Origin: Arthrobacter sp. cf158
GTDB taxonomy: Bacteria > Actinomycetota > Actinomycetes > Actinomycetales > Micrococcaceae
Length of the DNA stretch: 64,000 bases
Direction of reading: 5' to 3'
Assembly (NCBI RefSeq): GCF_900106835.1
Contig: NZ_FNNR01000001.1
Location: forward strand, 99,182-163,181
Under the pieces are notes generated by a model, which was given only the letters and a program-made list of their open reading frames with translations, ran no database searches and had not been told where the DNA came from. Positions 50,182 through 59,794 of the stretch are shown piece by piece. The translations under genes were made by a program, and so were the position numbers. Position 1 is the stretch's first letter, and every line of letters begins with the position of its first letter.

Positions 50182-53100
50182 ATGCCGCTGCCCTCGCCGG
50201 TTTCACCGGCCGTCATGTTCCCTCCACCTCGTACCCAAAACAGCAGGACAACAGGCCATCCGGAGGTGGCCTGCGGTATCGGAGAGTGGGACAAACTGCT
50301 CTACGGAAACCACCGGTTCGTCATGGAAGTCCTGGGTGAGGGGGCCGGAGTGGGTCAAGCCCACAGCGTGGTGCTGCCATGGCGGCGGCAGGACAAGGAT
50401 CCTGCAGCGGTGGAGGTCATTGTTGTCTCCGAAAGCTCAGGAACCAGGGTCCGGAACGTCGTTGTGGAACGGGCCACCAAGGAGTCCGGAACCCTCGTCT
50501 TCCAAGCCATAGACGGCCCCGGAATCTATTTCGCCTACTACCTGCCCTACGCGATGCTGGGGAAGCCCCACTATCCCCAGGCGCAGTACCTCCCGCAACG
50601 CCCGGCCGCGGACCCTGCATGGGCCGCCGCCGTCGGCCGTTCTCCCTGGGCACCTGCAGGGCAAGCCGGGCTGCCCGAAGCAACGGTCCTCCGTTACGAG
50701 GCCGCCAGCGAGCGCGACTCCTTCGCACCGATGAACTTCACGGCCCGCGTGGACGAACTGGAAAGACTCCAGGCGGATCATTCTGAGGAAGCATTCCTGG
50801 TGTTCCCCGAAGACCGCCTGAATGCAGTGTCGATGCAGTCGGACCTGCCGGCGCACTGGGTGATTGGCGGCCCCTCGGACACGTTCCACGGGACTGCACA
50901 GGCCGGCGAGGACTATGTGGTTCAGCTGGGACTGTATGCGCAGAAGGAACTTCATGGCATCTGCGTCGAGGTGGACTCCCCGGAGGGCGGGCACTGCATC
51001 AACACTGACGGAGTGGACCGCTTGGGCCAACCCTGGCGCAGGGCCTTGAGCGTTCCGGCCGGAACGGTGCGGGCCCTTTACGTGGTCCTCCCGGTCCCGC
51101 GGGACGCGGCAGGAACCACGTACTCAACGGTGGTCACCATCCATGCAGCGGGGGAGCCGCCCCGGACCATCGACGTCACGCTGGACGTGGAGGCCGGCGA
51201 AGATTCAGATCCGGCGATTCTTGAAGGTGGCTTCGGCGATCCCCGATTCCTGCGGCGCCTTGCATGGCTGGACTCGGCTGTGGCCCAGGATGCGGAGCTT
51301 GTGGCGCCGTTCACCGCCATTACGGTGGATGAATCGTCCGCAACGCTGGGAATCCTGGGCAGGACCCTGCGGCTGGCGGAATCGGGGCTTCCGGCCCAGG
51401 TGACGTCCACGTTCACGGCAGCTGTGACCTCCACGGATGGTCCCGCCGTCGAGCTTTTTGACACTCCAATGAAGCTGGACATCGACGGGATCGCTTGGGA
51501 ATTCTCGCCGATCGGGTTCACCGTTGACGGTCCGGCGCGGGTGACGTGGCGCTGCCATTGGACTGGCTGGCGGGACGGTGCCGCGGCGGTGGCGCTGGAG
51601 TTGACGGGAGTCCTCGACGCCGATGGCGCAGTTACGTACGCTCTCCGCCTGGTGCCTGGGAAGACTCTTGACGTGAACGACGTCGGCTTGCATCTTAGGT
51701 TCCTTAAGTCCGCGGTTCCCCTGGCCATGGGCTTGGGCGTTCCGGGCGGGCGTCGGCCCGAAACCCTCCACTGGGCCTGGGACGTTGCCAGCAAGAACCA
51801 GGATGCGCTCTGGTTGGGCGGGGTGAACGCCGGACTTCAGTTGTCGTTGCGGGATGACAGTTACCAGCGGCCGCTGAATACCAATTTCTACCGGGAGAAG
51901 CCGCTGGTGGAACCAAAATCGTGGGCTCATCGACAGGAGGACGGGGTCCGGGGAGGCGTTACGTTACAGACCACGGAGGACGCCGTGACGCTGCATGCCT
52001 TCAGCGGTGCCCGAACCCTCCCTGCGGGAGAGACCCTGGACTTCACCTTCCGTCTGCTGCTGACTCCTTTCAAACCGATCGAACCCGGCAAGCATCTGTC
52101 CAAGCGCTACTTCCATGAGCCCGCCCACCCGGCCATCATCAAGACCGCGGGCGCCACAGTGGTCAATATCCACCACGCCACAGCCCCGGCGCCGTACATC
52201 AACGACCCCCTGCTTTCTCAGGATTCGTTGAAGGAGTATGTAGCGAGGTGCCATCGGCAAGGACTCAGGGCCAAGATCTACAACACGGTCCGCGAGCTGA
52301 CGTTCCATAGCCCGGAGCTGCTGCCGTTGCTCCAACTGGACCACGAGATCTTCAGCGACGGTCCAGGGGCAGGCCACATTTGGTTGCAGGAACATGCCGG
52401 CAGCGGTTACGTGTCCGCGTGGTTCGCTCCCAATGTGGAGGACATAGCCGTGGTCACCACGGGCGAATCCCGCTGGGAGAACTTCTATGTACGCAGCCTG
52501 CAGGAACTGGCCACGGGTGAGAACGGGATCGACGGCATCTACCTGGATGACGTTGCCTATGACCGGCACGCCATGCTGCGCGTCCGCAAGGTCCTTGAGC
52601 GTGCCTGCGTGGAGCGCGGGGTGGACGGCCCTGAGATCGACCTCCACTCAGCCAACCAGTTCACAGCCCACGACGGGTACGCGTCGTCGGCCAATCTGTA
52701 CATGGAACAGCTGCCCTATGTGGACAGGCTGTGGCTGGGGGAGTACTTCGACTATGACACCACGGATCCCGACTATTGGTTGGTGGAGTTGTCCGGCATT
52801 CCCTTTGGCCTCATGGGCGAGATGTTGGAGGGCGGAGGCAACCCGTGGCGGGGCATGGTGTTTGGCATGACTGGCCGGGCGCCCGCCGTGGACAACCGCC
52901 CTCTATGGGAGTTCTGGGCAGCCAATGACCTTGAGCATGCTCAGATGATTGGCTTCTGGGACCCCCAAGCACCAGTGCGGACCAGCCACCCGGACGTCCT
53001 TGCCACTACCTGGATGACTGACCGCGGAATGGTTGTGGCGCTGGCGTCATGGGCCGAGCACACTGAGGACGTGACGTTGATATTCGACGACGAAGCTGCC

Positions 53101-53217
53101 GCCACCCGCATGGACGCCCCGGCAATCCGCGGCTTCCAATCAGCCGCGGCCTATGCGCCGGGCCACCCCATGACCCTCGCGCCGCAGCGCGGCCTCCTTC
53201 TCGTGATCGGATTCTGA
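50182..53217 (+). CDS. Large glycoside hydrolase-like protein (DUF6067-type)
   Basis: 1011-residue protein without a signal peptide. Residues 1-650 are beta-rich. Residues 660-950 look like a TIM-barrel glycosidase: ATVVNIHHATAP, CHRQGLRAKIYNTVRE, then GIDGIYLDDVAYDRHAM with tandem Asp residues at the end of a strand, and LWLGEYFDYDTTD. A C-terminal beta domain (ALASWAEHTEDVTLIFD) closes the protein. The layout resembles DUF6067/GH123-like proteins. The ATG at 50182 is chosen because CAGGAG stands 9 nt upstream. The next gene starts 2 bp after the stop. It probably acts on an oligosaccharide in the cytoplasm; the substrate is unknown. Confidence 0.72.
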   Translation: MPLPSPVSPAVMFPPPRTQNSRTTGHPEVACGIGEWDKLLYGNHRFVMEVLGEGAGVGQAHSVVLPWRRQDKDPAAVEVIVVSESSGTRVRNVVVERATKESGTLVFQAIDGPGIYFAYYLPYAMLGKPHYPQAQYLPQRPAADPAWAAAVGRSPWAPAGQAGLPEATVLRYEAASERDSFAPMNFTARVDELERLQADHSEEAFLVFPEDRLNAVSMQSDLPAHWVIGGPSDTFHGTAQAGEDYVVQLGLYAQKELHGICVEVDSPEGGHCINTDGVDRLGQPWRRALSVPAGTVRALYVVLPVPRDAAGTTYSTVVTIHAAGEPPRTIDVTLDVEAGEDSDPAILEGGFGDPRFLRRLAWLDSAVAQDAELVAPFTAITVDESSATLGILGRTLRLAESGLPAQVTSTFTAAVTSTDGPAVELFDTPMKLDIDGIAWEFSPIGFTVDGPARVTWRCHWTGWRDGAAAVALELTGVLDADGAVTYALRLVPGKTLDVNDVGLHLRFLKSAVPLAMGLGVPGGRRPETLHWAWDVASKNQDALWLGGVNAGLQLSLRDDSYQRPLNTNFYREKPLVEPKSWAHRQEDGVRGGVTLQTTEDAVTLHAFSGARTLPAGETLDFTFRLLLTPFKPIEPGKHLSKRYFHEPAHPAIIKTAGATVVNIHHATAPAPYINDPLLSQDSLKEYVARCHRQGLRAKIYNTVRELTFHSPELLPLLQLDHEIFSDGPGAGHIWLQEHAGSGYVSAWFAPNVEDIAVVTTGESRWENFYVRSLQELATGENGIDGIYLDDVAYDRHAMLRVRKVLERACVERGVDGPEIDLHSANQFTAHDGYASSANLYMEQLPYVDRLWLGEYFDYDTTDPDYWLVELSGIPFGLMGEMLEGGGNPWRGMVFGMTGRAPAVDNRPLWEFWAANDLEHAQMIGFWDPQAPVRTSHPDVLATTWMTDRGMVVALASWAEHTEDVTLIFDDEAAATRMDAPAIRGFQSAAAYAPGHPMTLAPQRGLLLVIGF

Positions 53218-53219
53218 AC

Positions 53220-55157
53220 GTGGCAGACACAGCAACCTCCAACCTCGCCGTCACTACCATCTCCTTGACCATGGCGGACGTCGGGCCGTTGAACCCCCTG
53301 CCGGTGGTGGCCGCCGAGTTGGACCAGCCCTACACCGTGGGCGAAGGCGTGCCCGAGGAACTCCAGGCGTCCGCCCGCTACGGTGTGGTGCCCAACGTGT
53401 ACCCGTACCTGATGCAGGACGGTTACAGCCGCGAGGCGGCACCCAGGGAGCTGCCCGCCGTCGTGCTGGAAAACAGCAAACTCAAAGTGACGGTCCTTCC
53501 GTCGCTGGGCGGCCGCATCTGGGAGCTGTTGGACAAAGCCACCGGCAAGCAGCTCCTCCACACCCACGACGCCCCACAGCTGGCCAACATCGCGCTGCGA
53601 AAAGCGTGGTTCGCGGGCGGGCTGGAATGGAACATCGGCACCCGCGGCCACTCACCCACCAGCTGCGATCCCTTGCACACAGCGATCGTCCACACGCCGG
53701 ACGGCAAGCACATCCTGCGCATGTGGGAGTTCGAACGGCTGCGCGAGGTGGTGTTCCAGGTGGACATCTGGCTGCCCGAGGACTCGCCTGTGGTTTTTGC
53801 CGCGGTGCGGATCCGGAACCCCAACCGCCACGACGTCCCCATGTACTGGTGGAGCAACGCAGCCATCCCCGAGACTGACCGCACCCGGGTGATTGCACCG
53901 GCTGACGAGGCCTTCGGCAGCGACTACACCACGGACATCACCCGCGTCCGGCCCACCAACCACGAAGGCTATGACGGCACCTGGCCGGTCAACAGCCCCC
54001 ACGCGGCGGACTTCTTTTTCGACATCGACCCTTCAGAGCGGCGCTGGGTTGTGGCCGCGGACCACGACGGCGACGGGCTGGCGATGCTGTCCACGGGACT
54101 CCTGCGGGGAAAGAAGCTGTTCGTGTGGGGCCAAGGTCAGGGCGGTAAACGCTGGCAGGAATGGCTGAGTCCCGGAGCTGGCCCGTACGCAGAGATCCAG
54201 GCCGGCCTCGCGCAGACACAGTTTGAACACCTGGTGATGCCCGCCGGTGCGGAATGGTCCTGGGTGGAGGCGTACGGCAACGGGCACCTGGACCCGGATA
54301 CCTCGCACGGCACCGATTGGGACGCCGCCGTGACCCACGCCGGTGACCGATTGGAACAGCTCCTGCCCCACGAAGAACTCGAGTCCATGCTGTCCGCCGC
54401 GGTCACCGACGCCGATGCGCCGCCGTCCAAAATGCTGCTGAAAGGCAGCGGCTGGGGTGTGGTTGAACGTGCCCGCAGGCTCGCCTCGGGCCAAAGCTGG
54501 GTGGATGAAAGCGGAACTCCGTTCGTGGACGAGAGCCTCACAGAAGAACAGGAACCATGGCTGGGACTGCTGCATGGGCAAACGTTCGACGGCGCGCCCA
54601 GTTTCGTCTCCGGGGCTGATTGGGAGACGTTGCTGGCAGGACAGGATGGTCCGGAGGCACACTTCCAACTGGCTACGGCCAAGCACGCCCGGCAGGACCT
54701 GGCAGGAGCCAAGGAGTTGTATGGCAAGGTGATTTCCGTCGGCAGCGGCTCTCCCGCCAACAAAGCGCTCGCGCACCGGGGGCTGGGCCTGGCCCTTCTG
54801 GCTGCGGGGCAGGACGCCGAAGGACTCTCGGAACTCCGCAAGGGAGTGGAGGCTGACCCGGCCAACACGGCGCTGCTCACGGAGGCCATCACCCTCAGCA
54901 TCCGGCACGGGGACCCGGCAATGGCGCTGGAACTGAACGACACGGCACCCAAGGCGGGTCCCGGCGTCGGGCGTTTGACGTTCCTCCGGGCGTTGGCGCT
55001 GGCACGGACCGGGAACGCCGCGGCAGCTGCGGGCATCCTGCGCGAAGGCGTGGAGATTCCGGACCTCCGGGAAGGGGAGGACGCGCTCGCTGACCTCTGG
55101 GAAGACGTGTGCCCCGGCGAAGACGTGCCAGCCGCGTACCAGTTCGGAATGCATTGA
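53220..55157 (+). CDS. DUF5107 protein with C-terminal TPR-like repeats
   Basis: 645-residue protein. Residues 40-370 form the DUF5107 domain, an aldose-epimerase/galactose-mutarotase-like beta sandwich: VLENSKLKVTVLPSLGGRIW, then GGLEWNIGTRGHSPTSCDP and MYWWSNAAIPE. Residues 470-640 form TPR-like helical repeats (EAHFQLATAKHARQDLAGAK, ALAHRGLGLALLAAGQDAEG). DUF5107 proteins accompany glycosidases in carbohydrate loci. The GTG start is 2 bp after the preceding stop, indicating translational coupling. The exact reaction is not known to me. Confidence 0.88.
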   Translation: MADTATSNLAVTTISLTMADVGPLNPLPVVAAELDQPYTVGEGVPEELQASARYGVVPNVYPYLMQDGYSREAAPRELPAVVLENSKLKVTVLPSLGGRIWELLDKATGKQLLHTHDAPQLANIALRKAWFAGGLEWNIGTRGHSPTSCDPLHTAIVHTPDGKHILRMWEFERLREVVFQVDIWLPEDSPVVFAAVRIRNPNRHDVPMYWWSNAAIPETDRTRVIAPADEAFGSDYTTDITRVRPTNHEGYDGTWPVNSPHAADFFFDIDPSERRWVVAADHDGDGLAMLSTGLLRGKKLFVWGQGQGGKRWQEWLSPGAGPYAEIQAGLAQTQFEHLVMPAGAEWSWVEAYGNGHLDPDTSHGTDWDAAVTHAGDRLEQLLPHEELESMLSAAVTDADAPPSKMLLKGSGWGVVERARRLASGQSWVDESGTPFVDESLTEEQEPWLGLLHGQTFDGAPSFVSGADWETLLAGQDGPEAHFQLATAKHARQDLAGAKELYGKVISVGSGSPANKALAHRGLGLALLAAGQDAEGLSELRKGVEADPANTALLTEAITLSIRHGDPAMALELNDTAPKAGPGVGRLTFLRALALARTGNAAAAAGILREGVEIPDLREGEDALADLWEDVCPGEDVPAAYQFGMH

Positions 55158-55245
55158 CGGGTGCCCCGGTGTGGCCTCCCGCACATCCGGGGCAACCTCT
55201 GAAAGCGTGTTCTGGACGAAACAGAAACGATGAACGGAGCACGCC

Positions 55246-55848
55246 TTGATTCCCGAAATAGACGGACTTCCACCTTTGGAGTGGACGTCTTCGCCTGGCC
55301 ACGCGAGCTATGACCAAGCGGAGGGAACCCTGACGCTCACTGCCGCTCCCGGCGTCGACTGGACCAACGACTCCCTCGGTGGGGAAGCCCAGCACGGCGC
55401 CACGGCGCTGGGCTTCAGGGCCCCGTCGGCCTTCTCGCTCTCGGCACGGGTGCTGGTCTCCTCGCCCAGGACAACGTTCGACGCCGGAGTGCTGGCTTTG
55501 TGGGCGGACAGCGAGCACTGGGCCAAGCTCTGTTTTGAGTATTCTCCTCAAGGGGAGGCCATGGTGGTCAGCGTGGTGACCAACCAATACTCCGACGATT
55601 CGAATGGGCCTGTGTGGACCGCGCCGTGGGTCTACCTCCGTGTGAGCAGGGTAGGTCCGGCGTGGGCCTTCCACTCGTCCGCTGACGGCCGGGTGTGGTC
55701 CTTCGTCCGGTTGTTCCGGCTGGATACGGAGAAACCGGTGCACGTTGGTTTCATGTCGCAGGCGCCCATGGGGGACAGTTGCGAAGCACGATTCGACAGC
55801 ATCGAATTCTCGGAGACATCACCGGAGAACCTGCGCGACGGCAGTTAG
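55246..55848 (+). CDS. DUF1349 (concanavalin-like) protein
   Basis: 200-residue all-beta protein of the DUF1349 type: LTAAPGVDWTNDSLGG near the N-terminus, FDAGVLALWADSEHWAKLCF in the middle and VHVGFMSQAPMGDSCEARFD near the end. The fold is concanavalin A-like, as in glycoside-hydrolase-associated carbohydrate-binding domains. A TTG start at 55246 has GGAG upstream. It is the third gene of the carbohydrate operon, 88 bp after the DUF5107 gene. Relatives are thought to be regulators or glycan-binding proteins; the role here is inferred only from position. Confidence 0.82.
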   Translation: MIPEIDGLPPLEWTSSPGHASYDQAEGTLTLTAAPGVDWTNDSLGGEAQHGATALGFRAPSAFSLSARVLVSSPRTTFDAGVLALWADSEHWAKLCFEYSPQGEAMVVSVVTNQYSDDSNGPVWTAPWVYLRVSRVGPAWAFHSSADGRVWSFVRLFRLDTEKPVHVGFMSQAPMGDSCEARFDSIEFSETSPENLRDGS

Positions 55849-55887
55849 TTTGCCGCAGAAAGTGCTGCCGCCATCCCCATGCTGCGG

Positions 55888-56175
55888 TTAAGGCTTGTGC
55901 TCCTCGTGAACTGACAATTCCAGGTCGATGAAGGCTGCGATCATGGCCCGATACGTTCGTTCCACCACCTCAGGTGCCGCGCCGGACTCCTCGGCGAGGT
56001 CCCGTACCTTTGCGATGACTTTCTCCACCCGACCTGGTGCCTGGACTGCGGCCCGATCCGCCTTGAGCTTGCCGGCCTCCACCACCCAGTGCTGCCGCCG
56101 GGCCACCAACCCAACGATCTGCCGGTCCAACTCGTCAATCTCAGCTCGAATGCTCTCAATTCCCGTACTCGTCAT
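55888..56175 (-). CDS. Chorismate mutase (AroQ type)
   Basis: 95-residue all-helical AroQ-class chorismate mutase. The first helix IRAEIDELDRQIVGLVARRQ carries the conserved Arg and the RR pair. KLKADRAAVQAPGRVEKVIA supplies the central Lys and Arg, and VVERTYRAMIAAFIDLEL is the third helix. It converts chorismate to prephenate for Phe/Tyr synthesis. The start is at 56175; longer open frames upstream run into the divergent McrB gene and have no conserved content. It is divergent from McrB with 67 bp between starts. Confidence 0.9.
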   Translation of the reverse strand: MTSTGIESIRAEIDELDRQIVGLVARRQHWVVEAGKLKADRAAVQAPGRVEKVIAKVRDLAEESGAAPEVVERTYRAMIAAFIDLELSVHEEHKP

Positions 56176-56214
56176 TCGGTCAACTCTACTGAGGGCCTGT
56201 GGATATCCAGATGC

Positions 56215-56227
56215 TTGGTTAAACCAA
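56215..56227. promoter_or_regulatory. Short perfect palindrome before McrB
   Basis: TTGGTT (56215-56220), A, AACCAA (56222-56227) is a perfect palindrome 15 bp before the McrB start, in the divergent region with chorismate mutase. It could be an operator for the restriction operon. The arms are short. Confidence 0.4.
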
Positions 56228-56242
56228 ACAAGGTAAGTTGGC

Positions 56243-58477
56243 ATGGTGACCCCCTCCGTGAAGCCTGCCATTGACCGTGCCCCCGGAATCTCCAAGGAGA
56301 TCGAGGACGCGGCCTGGTATGTGCTCGGTCCGGCGCTGCAGGGCAGACCCTCGGCGCTGGACGGCAGCACGCTGACATGGACGTCGGATGCTGCCGGTGA
56401 GCTGCTTGAGCGGCTCGAGCGCGGGGTGGAAGACTCCAAGGCCCCCATGATGACCAACCTGCGGCAGAACCTTGACGGCGCCTCACGGGAAGCCAAGCTG
56501 CTTGCCGTGGAATTGCTGTTTCTGCAGTCCCTGCCTCTTGCGCACGAGGTCAAGTCGCTGAGGGTCAAGCGCGCCCGCGTTGCCGAGGCGGCCTCCTGGG
56601 TTGAGCCGCAGATCGAGCTGCCCGAAGAGCTCTATGAGGGCATGACGGACCACGGCGTGATCCGCGACCGCACTGCGGAATTCAACTGGACCATCTGGGA
56701 CCACCTGAAGTGGTTGTGCCGCTTTGTGGCGCACGTGGACAGCCAGAGCACGGCCACCATCAACCAGGCCCTGGCAGATCCTCTGCTGTTTCACGAACTC
56801 GCGGCGGGCACCCCCGAGGACCAGCCCGCCCTCCGTCGCAGCATCGAATACCTGGTGTGGCCCAGCTACTTTGAGCCAGTGGTGGCAGACGTTGAACGGC
56901 AGGAGATCCGGGACGCTTTTGCATCACTGGTGGGTGGTGCCAAGGGTGACTCGGACGAGGACATCACCGCGGACATCCACCGCATCCGCCTGCATTTGGA
57001 TGAGCAGGCCGGTCAGCGCATCGATTGGTACGCCCGTCAGCTGGTAAGCCAGTGGCGCAAGGTGGGAGACCCGGGTCGTCGCTCCTGGCTCCTGCGCACC
57101 CACCACGACAATGCGGACCTCCTGGCCGCCTGGGTAGCCGAAGAAAAGGCCACTCTTGATGTGCAGCACCTGCGAACACTGACCGCAGGTGTTACGGCCG
57201 GCGTGGTCCAGCATGCTGTGGACGAGGATTACAAGCACCTTGGCTATGTGGAACGCGAAGACACCAAAACGGCCGTTTTCGCCTTCCTGACCGTGATGAA
57301 ACCCGGCGACCTCACTCTCTACCAGCACGCCGGCCGCGTGCGCGTAGGCGTGGTGCTCGGTGAACCTGAGCACCATGAGGACAACCGGCGCATCCGCCGT
57401 AAGGTCCGCTGGTTTGATGACAGCTACGCCATCCCTGAGCTTCCACGCCACGCCCAGCGGCAGTTGTCCACCCCCGGCATCCTCGTGGATGTCACCAGGG
57501 TCATCCAGGCCCTCCAGGAATTGCTCCCGGTAGAAGCCGAAACCGATGGTGAGGACGAAGCGCCGCCCACCGCCGTCGTCGAGGTTGTCCAGCAGGGTTT
57601 CCGTCCTCTGACGGAAGAGTTTGCCGCGTCCCTGCACATGGACCTGGAGCCGCTCAAGGAGATCGCGGAGCTGCTCGAAGAGAACCGCCAGTTGGTCCTC
57701 TACGGTCCGCCAGGTACGGGCAAGACCTATCTGGCCAAGCACCTCGCTGCCGAGCTCGCCGGGGACCACACGGACGAACGCGTGAAGCTGGTGCAGTTCC
57801 ACCCGTCGTATGCCTACGAGGACTTCTTTGAGGGCTACAGGCCGGACAAGACAGACGACGGCCAAGTCTCCTTCAAACTCGTCGCCGGACCATTGCGTCG
57901 CCTCGCGGAGGAAGCGGCCAAGCCGGAGAACGCGCACAAACCATACTTCCTGATCATTGACGAAATGAACCGCGCCAACCTGGCCAAGGTGTTCGGCGAG
58001 CTGTACTTCCTGCTGGAGTACCGGGACGATCGCATCTACCTCCAGTACAGCCCCAACGAGCCGTTCAGCCTGCCGGACAACCTCTACATCATCGGCACCA
58101 TGAACACGGCAGACCGTTCCATCGCCATGATGGACGCAGCCATCCGCCGCCGTTTCGCGTTCATCGAACTGCACCCCAAAGTGGAGCCTGTCCGTGGTTC
58201 GCTGCGACGCTTCCTGGAGGCCCGCGGTTTGGACACGCTGAACGCAGATCTCCTGGACGCACTCAATAACGCCATTGATGACTGGGACAGGGACCTGATG
58301 ATCGGGCCGTCCTACTTCATGAAGAACGCCGCCCAGAATCCCGTTGGCCTGCGCCGCATTTGGAAGTACGAGCTCATGCCGTTGCTGGAAGAGCACTATC
58401 ACGGGCAGCTGAACCGGGCGCAGTTGGAGGAACGCTTCGGCCTGGAACAGCTGTTGGGACGTCTTGCGGCCCGCTAG
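56243..58477 (+). CDS. mcrB: McrB-type AAA+ subunit of a type IV restriction system
   Basis: 744-residue protein. The C-terminal half is a McrB AAA+ motor: Walker A GPPGTGKT (about 489-496), the McrB-specific HPSYAYEDFFEGYRP, Walker B with IIDEMNRANLAKVFGELYF, and IIGTMNTADRSI with RRRF. McrB hydrolyses GTP and translocates DNA for cleavage by McrC. The N-terminal 450 residues differ from E. coli McrB. In the stretch KPGDLTLYQHAGRVRVGVVL followed by RRIRRKVRWF I see an EVE/PUA-like modified-base reader. The downstream McrC-like gene overlaps by 14 bp. Confidence 0.9.
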   Translation: MVTPSVKPAIDRAPGISKEIEDAAWYVLGPALQGRPSALDGSTLTWTSDAAGELLERLERGVEDSKAPMMTNLRQNLDGASREAKLLAVELLFLQSLPLAHEVKSLRVKRARVAEAASWVEPQIELPEELYEGMTDHGVIRDRTAEFNWTIWDHLKWLCRFVAHVDSQSTATINQALADPLLFHELAAGTPEDQPALRRSIEYLVWPSYFEPVVADVERQEIRDAFASLVGGAKGDSDEDITADIHRIRLHLDEQAGQRIDWYARQLVSQWRKVGDPGRRSWLLRTHHDNADLLAAWVAEEKATLDVQHLRTLTAGVTAGVVQHAVDEDYKHLGYVEREDTKTAVFAFLTVMKPGDLTLYQHAGRVRVGVVLGEPEHHEDNRRIRRKVRWFDDSYAIPELPRHAQRQLSTPGILVDVTRVIQALQELLPVEAETDGEDEAPPTAVVEVVQQGFRPLTEEFAASLHMDLEPLKEIAELLEENRQLVLYGPPGTGKTYLAKHLAAELAGDHTDERVKLVQFHPSYAYEDFFEGYRPDKTDDGQVSFKLVAGPLRRLAEEAAKPENAHKPYFLIIDEMNRANLAKVFGELYFLLEYRDDRIYLQYSPNEPFSLPDNLYIIGTMNTADRSIAMMDAAIRRRFAFIELHPKVEPVRGSLRRFLEARGLDTLNADLLDALNNAIDDWDRDLMIGPSYFMKNAAQNPVGLRRIWKYELMPLLEEHYHGQLNRAQLEERFGLEQLLGRLAAR

Positions 58478-59759
58478 CGGCATCCCGCCACGGCCCGGCA
58501 GGGCGCCTGCCAGTGCCCGGCGGGTCCCCGCGGGCCCCCGGCACATCGTCATGGATGAGCTGTCCGGCGGCGTGGTGGACAAGCTCGACCCCCAATCGGC
58601 AGCCTTCATCAACGCCAGTGGCCTGGCCAAGGCCTCACCCATGGGCATGGGCCTCTACCGGATTGAACCAGTGGGCAACGTGGGCTCGGTGCGCACCGCT
58701 ACGGTTCAGCTGGAGGTACGGCCCAAGGACCGTCTTGGCCTCAATCGCCTGCTTTTCCTGCTCAGCTACGCGGGCGAACAGGGCTTCCGGGACCAATCCG
58801 TGGAGGCTGTGGAGCACCCTGATCTGTGGAGCGCGCTGGCTGAGTCGCTGGCCCAGTTGGCGGATAGAGCGCTCAGCCGAGGCATCCTGCAGGGGTACCT
58901 GACCGTGGACGAATCCTTGCGTACCGTCAAGGGCCGCATCAGGATCTCGGACCAGATCTCCCGCCGTCCAGGCATGATGGTGCCGCTGGAGGTGTCCTAC
59001 GACGAATTCACGGAGGACATTGCCGAGAACCGCATCCTGCGGGCAGCCCTGGAACGGATGGGGCAGGTCCCCGGAGTCCGGCCGGACGTCCTGAGCCGCC
59101 TGCGGCAGCTGAAGGGAAAGCTCGACGCCGTCACCCGCCTGCAGTCCGGAGCACCCCTGCCGCCGTGGCGGGCCAGCCGGATGAACGTCAGGTACCACGC
59201 CGTGCTGCGCCTCTCCGAGGTGATCCTGCGCAATGCCTCGGCCGAGGCAGGCGTGGGCAAGCAACAATCGGCGTCCTTCGTGGTGGATATGGGCCAGGTC
59301 TTCGAGGAGTTCGTAGGGACAGCCTTGCGCGGTGCCATGGCTGCCCACCCTGGGGAGATGCGGCTCCAGTACGGTGCGTTGCTCAATGAGGCCGTCAACG
59401 ACTCGGACCGTCTCACCGTCCGTCCCGACGCCGTCCACTTCCTGGGCGGCCGGCCCGTGGTGGTGTACGACTCCAAGTACAAAGCAGCTTCCGACGCCGG
59501 CGCCTCGCTGAGTGCCGACCACTACCAGCTGCTGGCGTACTGTACGGCGCTCCGGGTCCCCACCGCGTGGCTGGTGTACGCCGGTTCCGGGGAAGTGAAG
59601 TTGCGGCGCATCCTCAATACGGACATCGACATCGTTGAGTATCCGCTGGACCTGTCGCTGCCGCCGTCGGAAATCCTTGCAGCGGTGGCGGACCTCGCTG
59701 AGCAATCGTGGGGGGAAGTAGTACGCCAGGCTGTGGCGGGTCGTCCGGCGTCGGACTAG
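58464..59759 (+). CDS. mcrC: McrC-type nuclease subunit of a type IV restriction system
   Basis: 431-residue McrC. The N-terminal part (YRIEPVGNVGSVRTATVQLE, VRPKDRLGLNRLLFLLSYA) and the central helical part (EFTEDIAENRILRAAL) are typical. The C-terminal PD-(D/E)XK nuclease shows RPDAVHFLGGRPVVVYDSKY, with Asp and the DxK pair in YDSKYK. A TTG start at 58464, overlapping the end of McrB by 14 bp, is the best choice, because the first conserved strand (RHIVMDELSGGVVDKL) lies before the next ATG at 58551. The Pro/Arg-rich first 25 residues may be wrongly included. Confidence 0.88.
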   Translation: MRPASGIPPRPGRAPASARRVPAGPRHIVMDELSGGVVDKLDPQSAAFINASGLAKASPMGMGLYRIEPVGNVGSVRTATVQLEVRPKDRLGLNRLLFLLSYAGEQGFRDQSVEAVEHPDLWSALAESLAQLADRALSRGILQGYLTVDESLRTVKGRIRISDQISRRPGMMVPLEVSYDEFTEDIAENRILRAALERMGQVPGVRPDVLSRLRQLKGKLDAVTRLQSGAPLPPWRASRMNVRYHAVLRLSEVILRNASAEAGVGKQQSASFVVDMGQVFEEFVGTALRGAMAAHPGEMRLQYGALLNEAVNDSDRLTVRPDAVHFLGGRPVVVYDSKYKAASDAGASLSADHYQLLAYCTALRVPTAWLVYAGSGEVKLRRILNTDIDIVEYPLDLSLPPSEILAAVADLAEQSWGEVVRQAVAGRPASD

Positions 59760-59794
59760 CCTGATACATACACCGTTCGCCAATTGGAGGCATC

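Noticed and set aside
56176-56568. N-terminal extension of chorismate mutase
   Set aside because: The extra 131 codons overlap the divergent McrB gene, are Ser/Arg-rich and have no counterpart in AroQ proteins.
56924-58648. 574-codon minus-strand frame opposite McrB
   Set aside because: It mirrors the AAA+ domain coding sequence; the plus strand carries all motifs.
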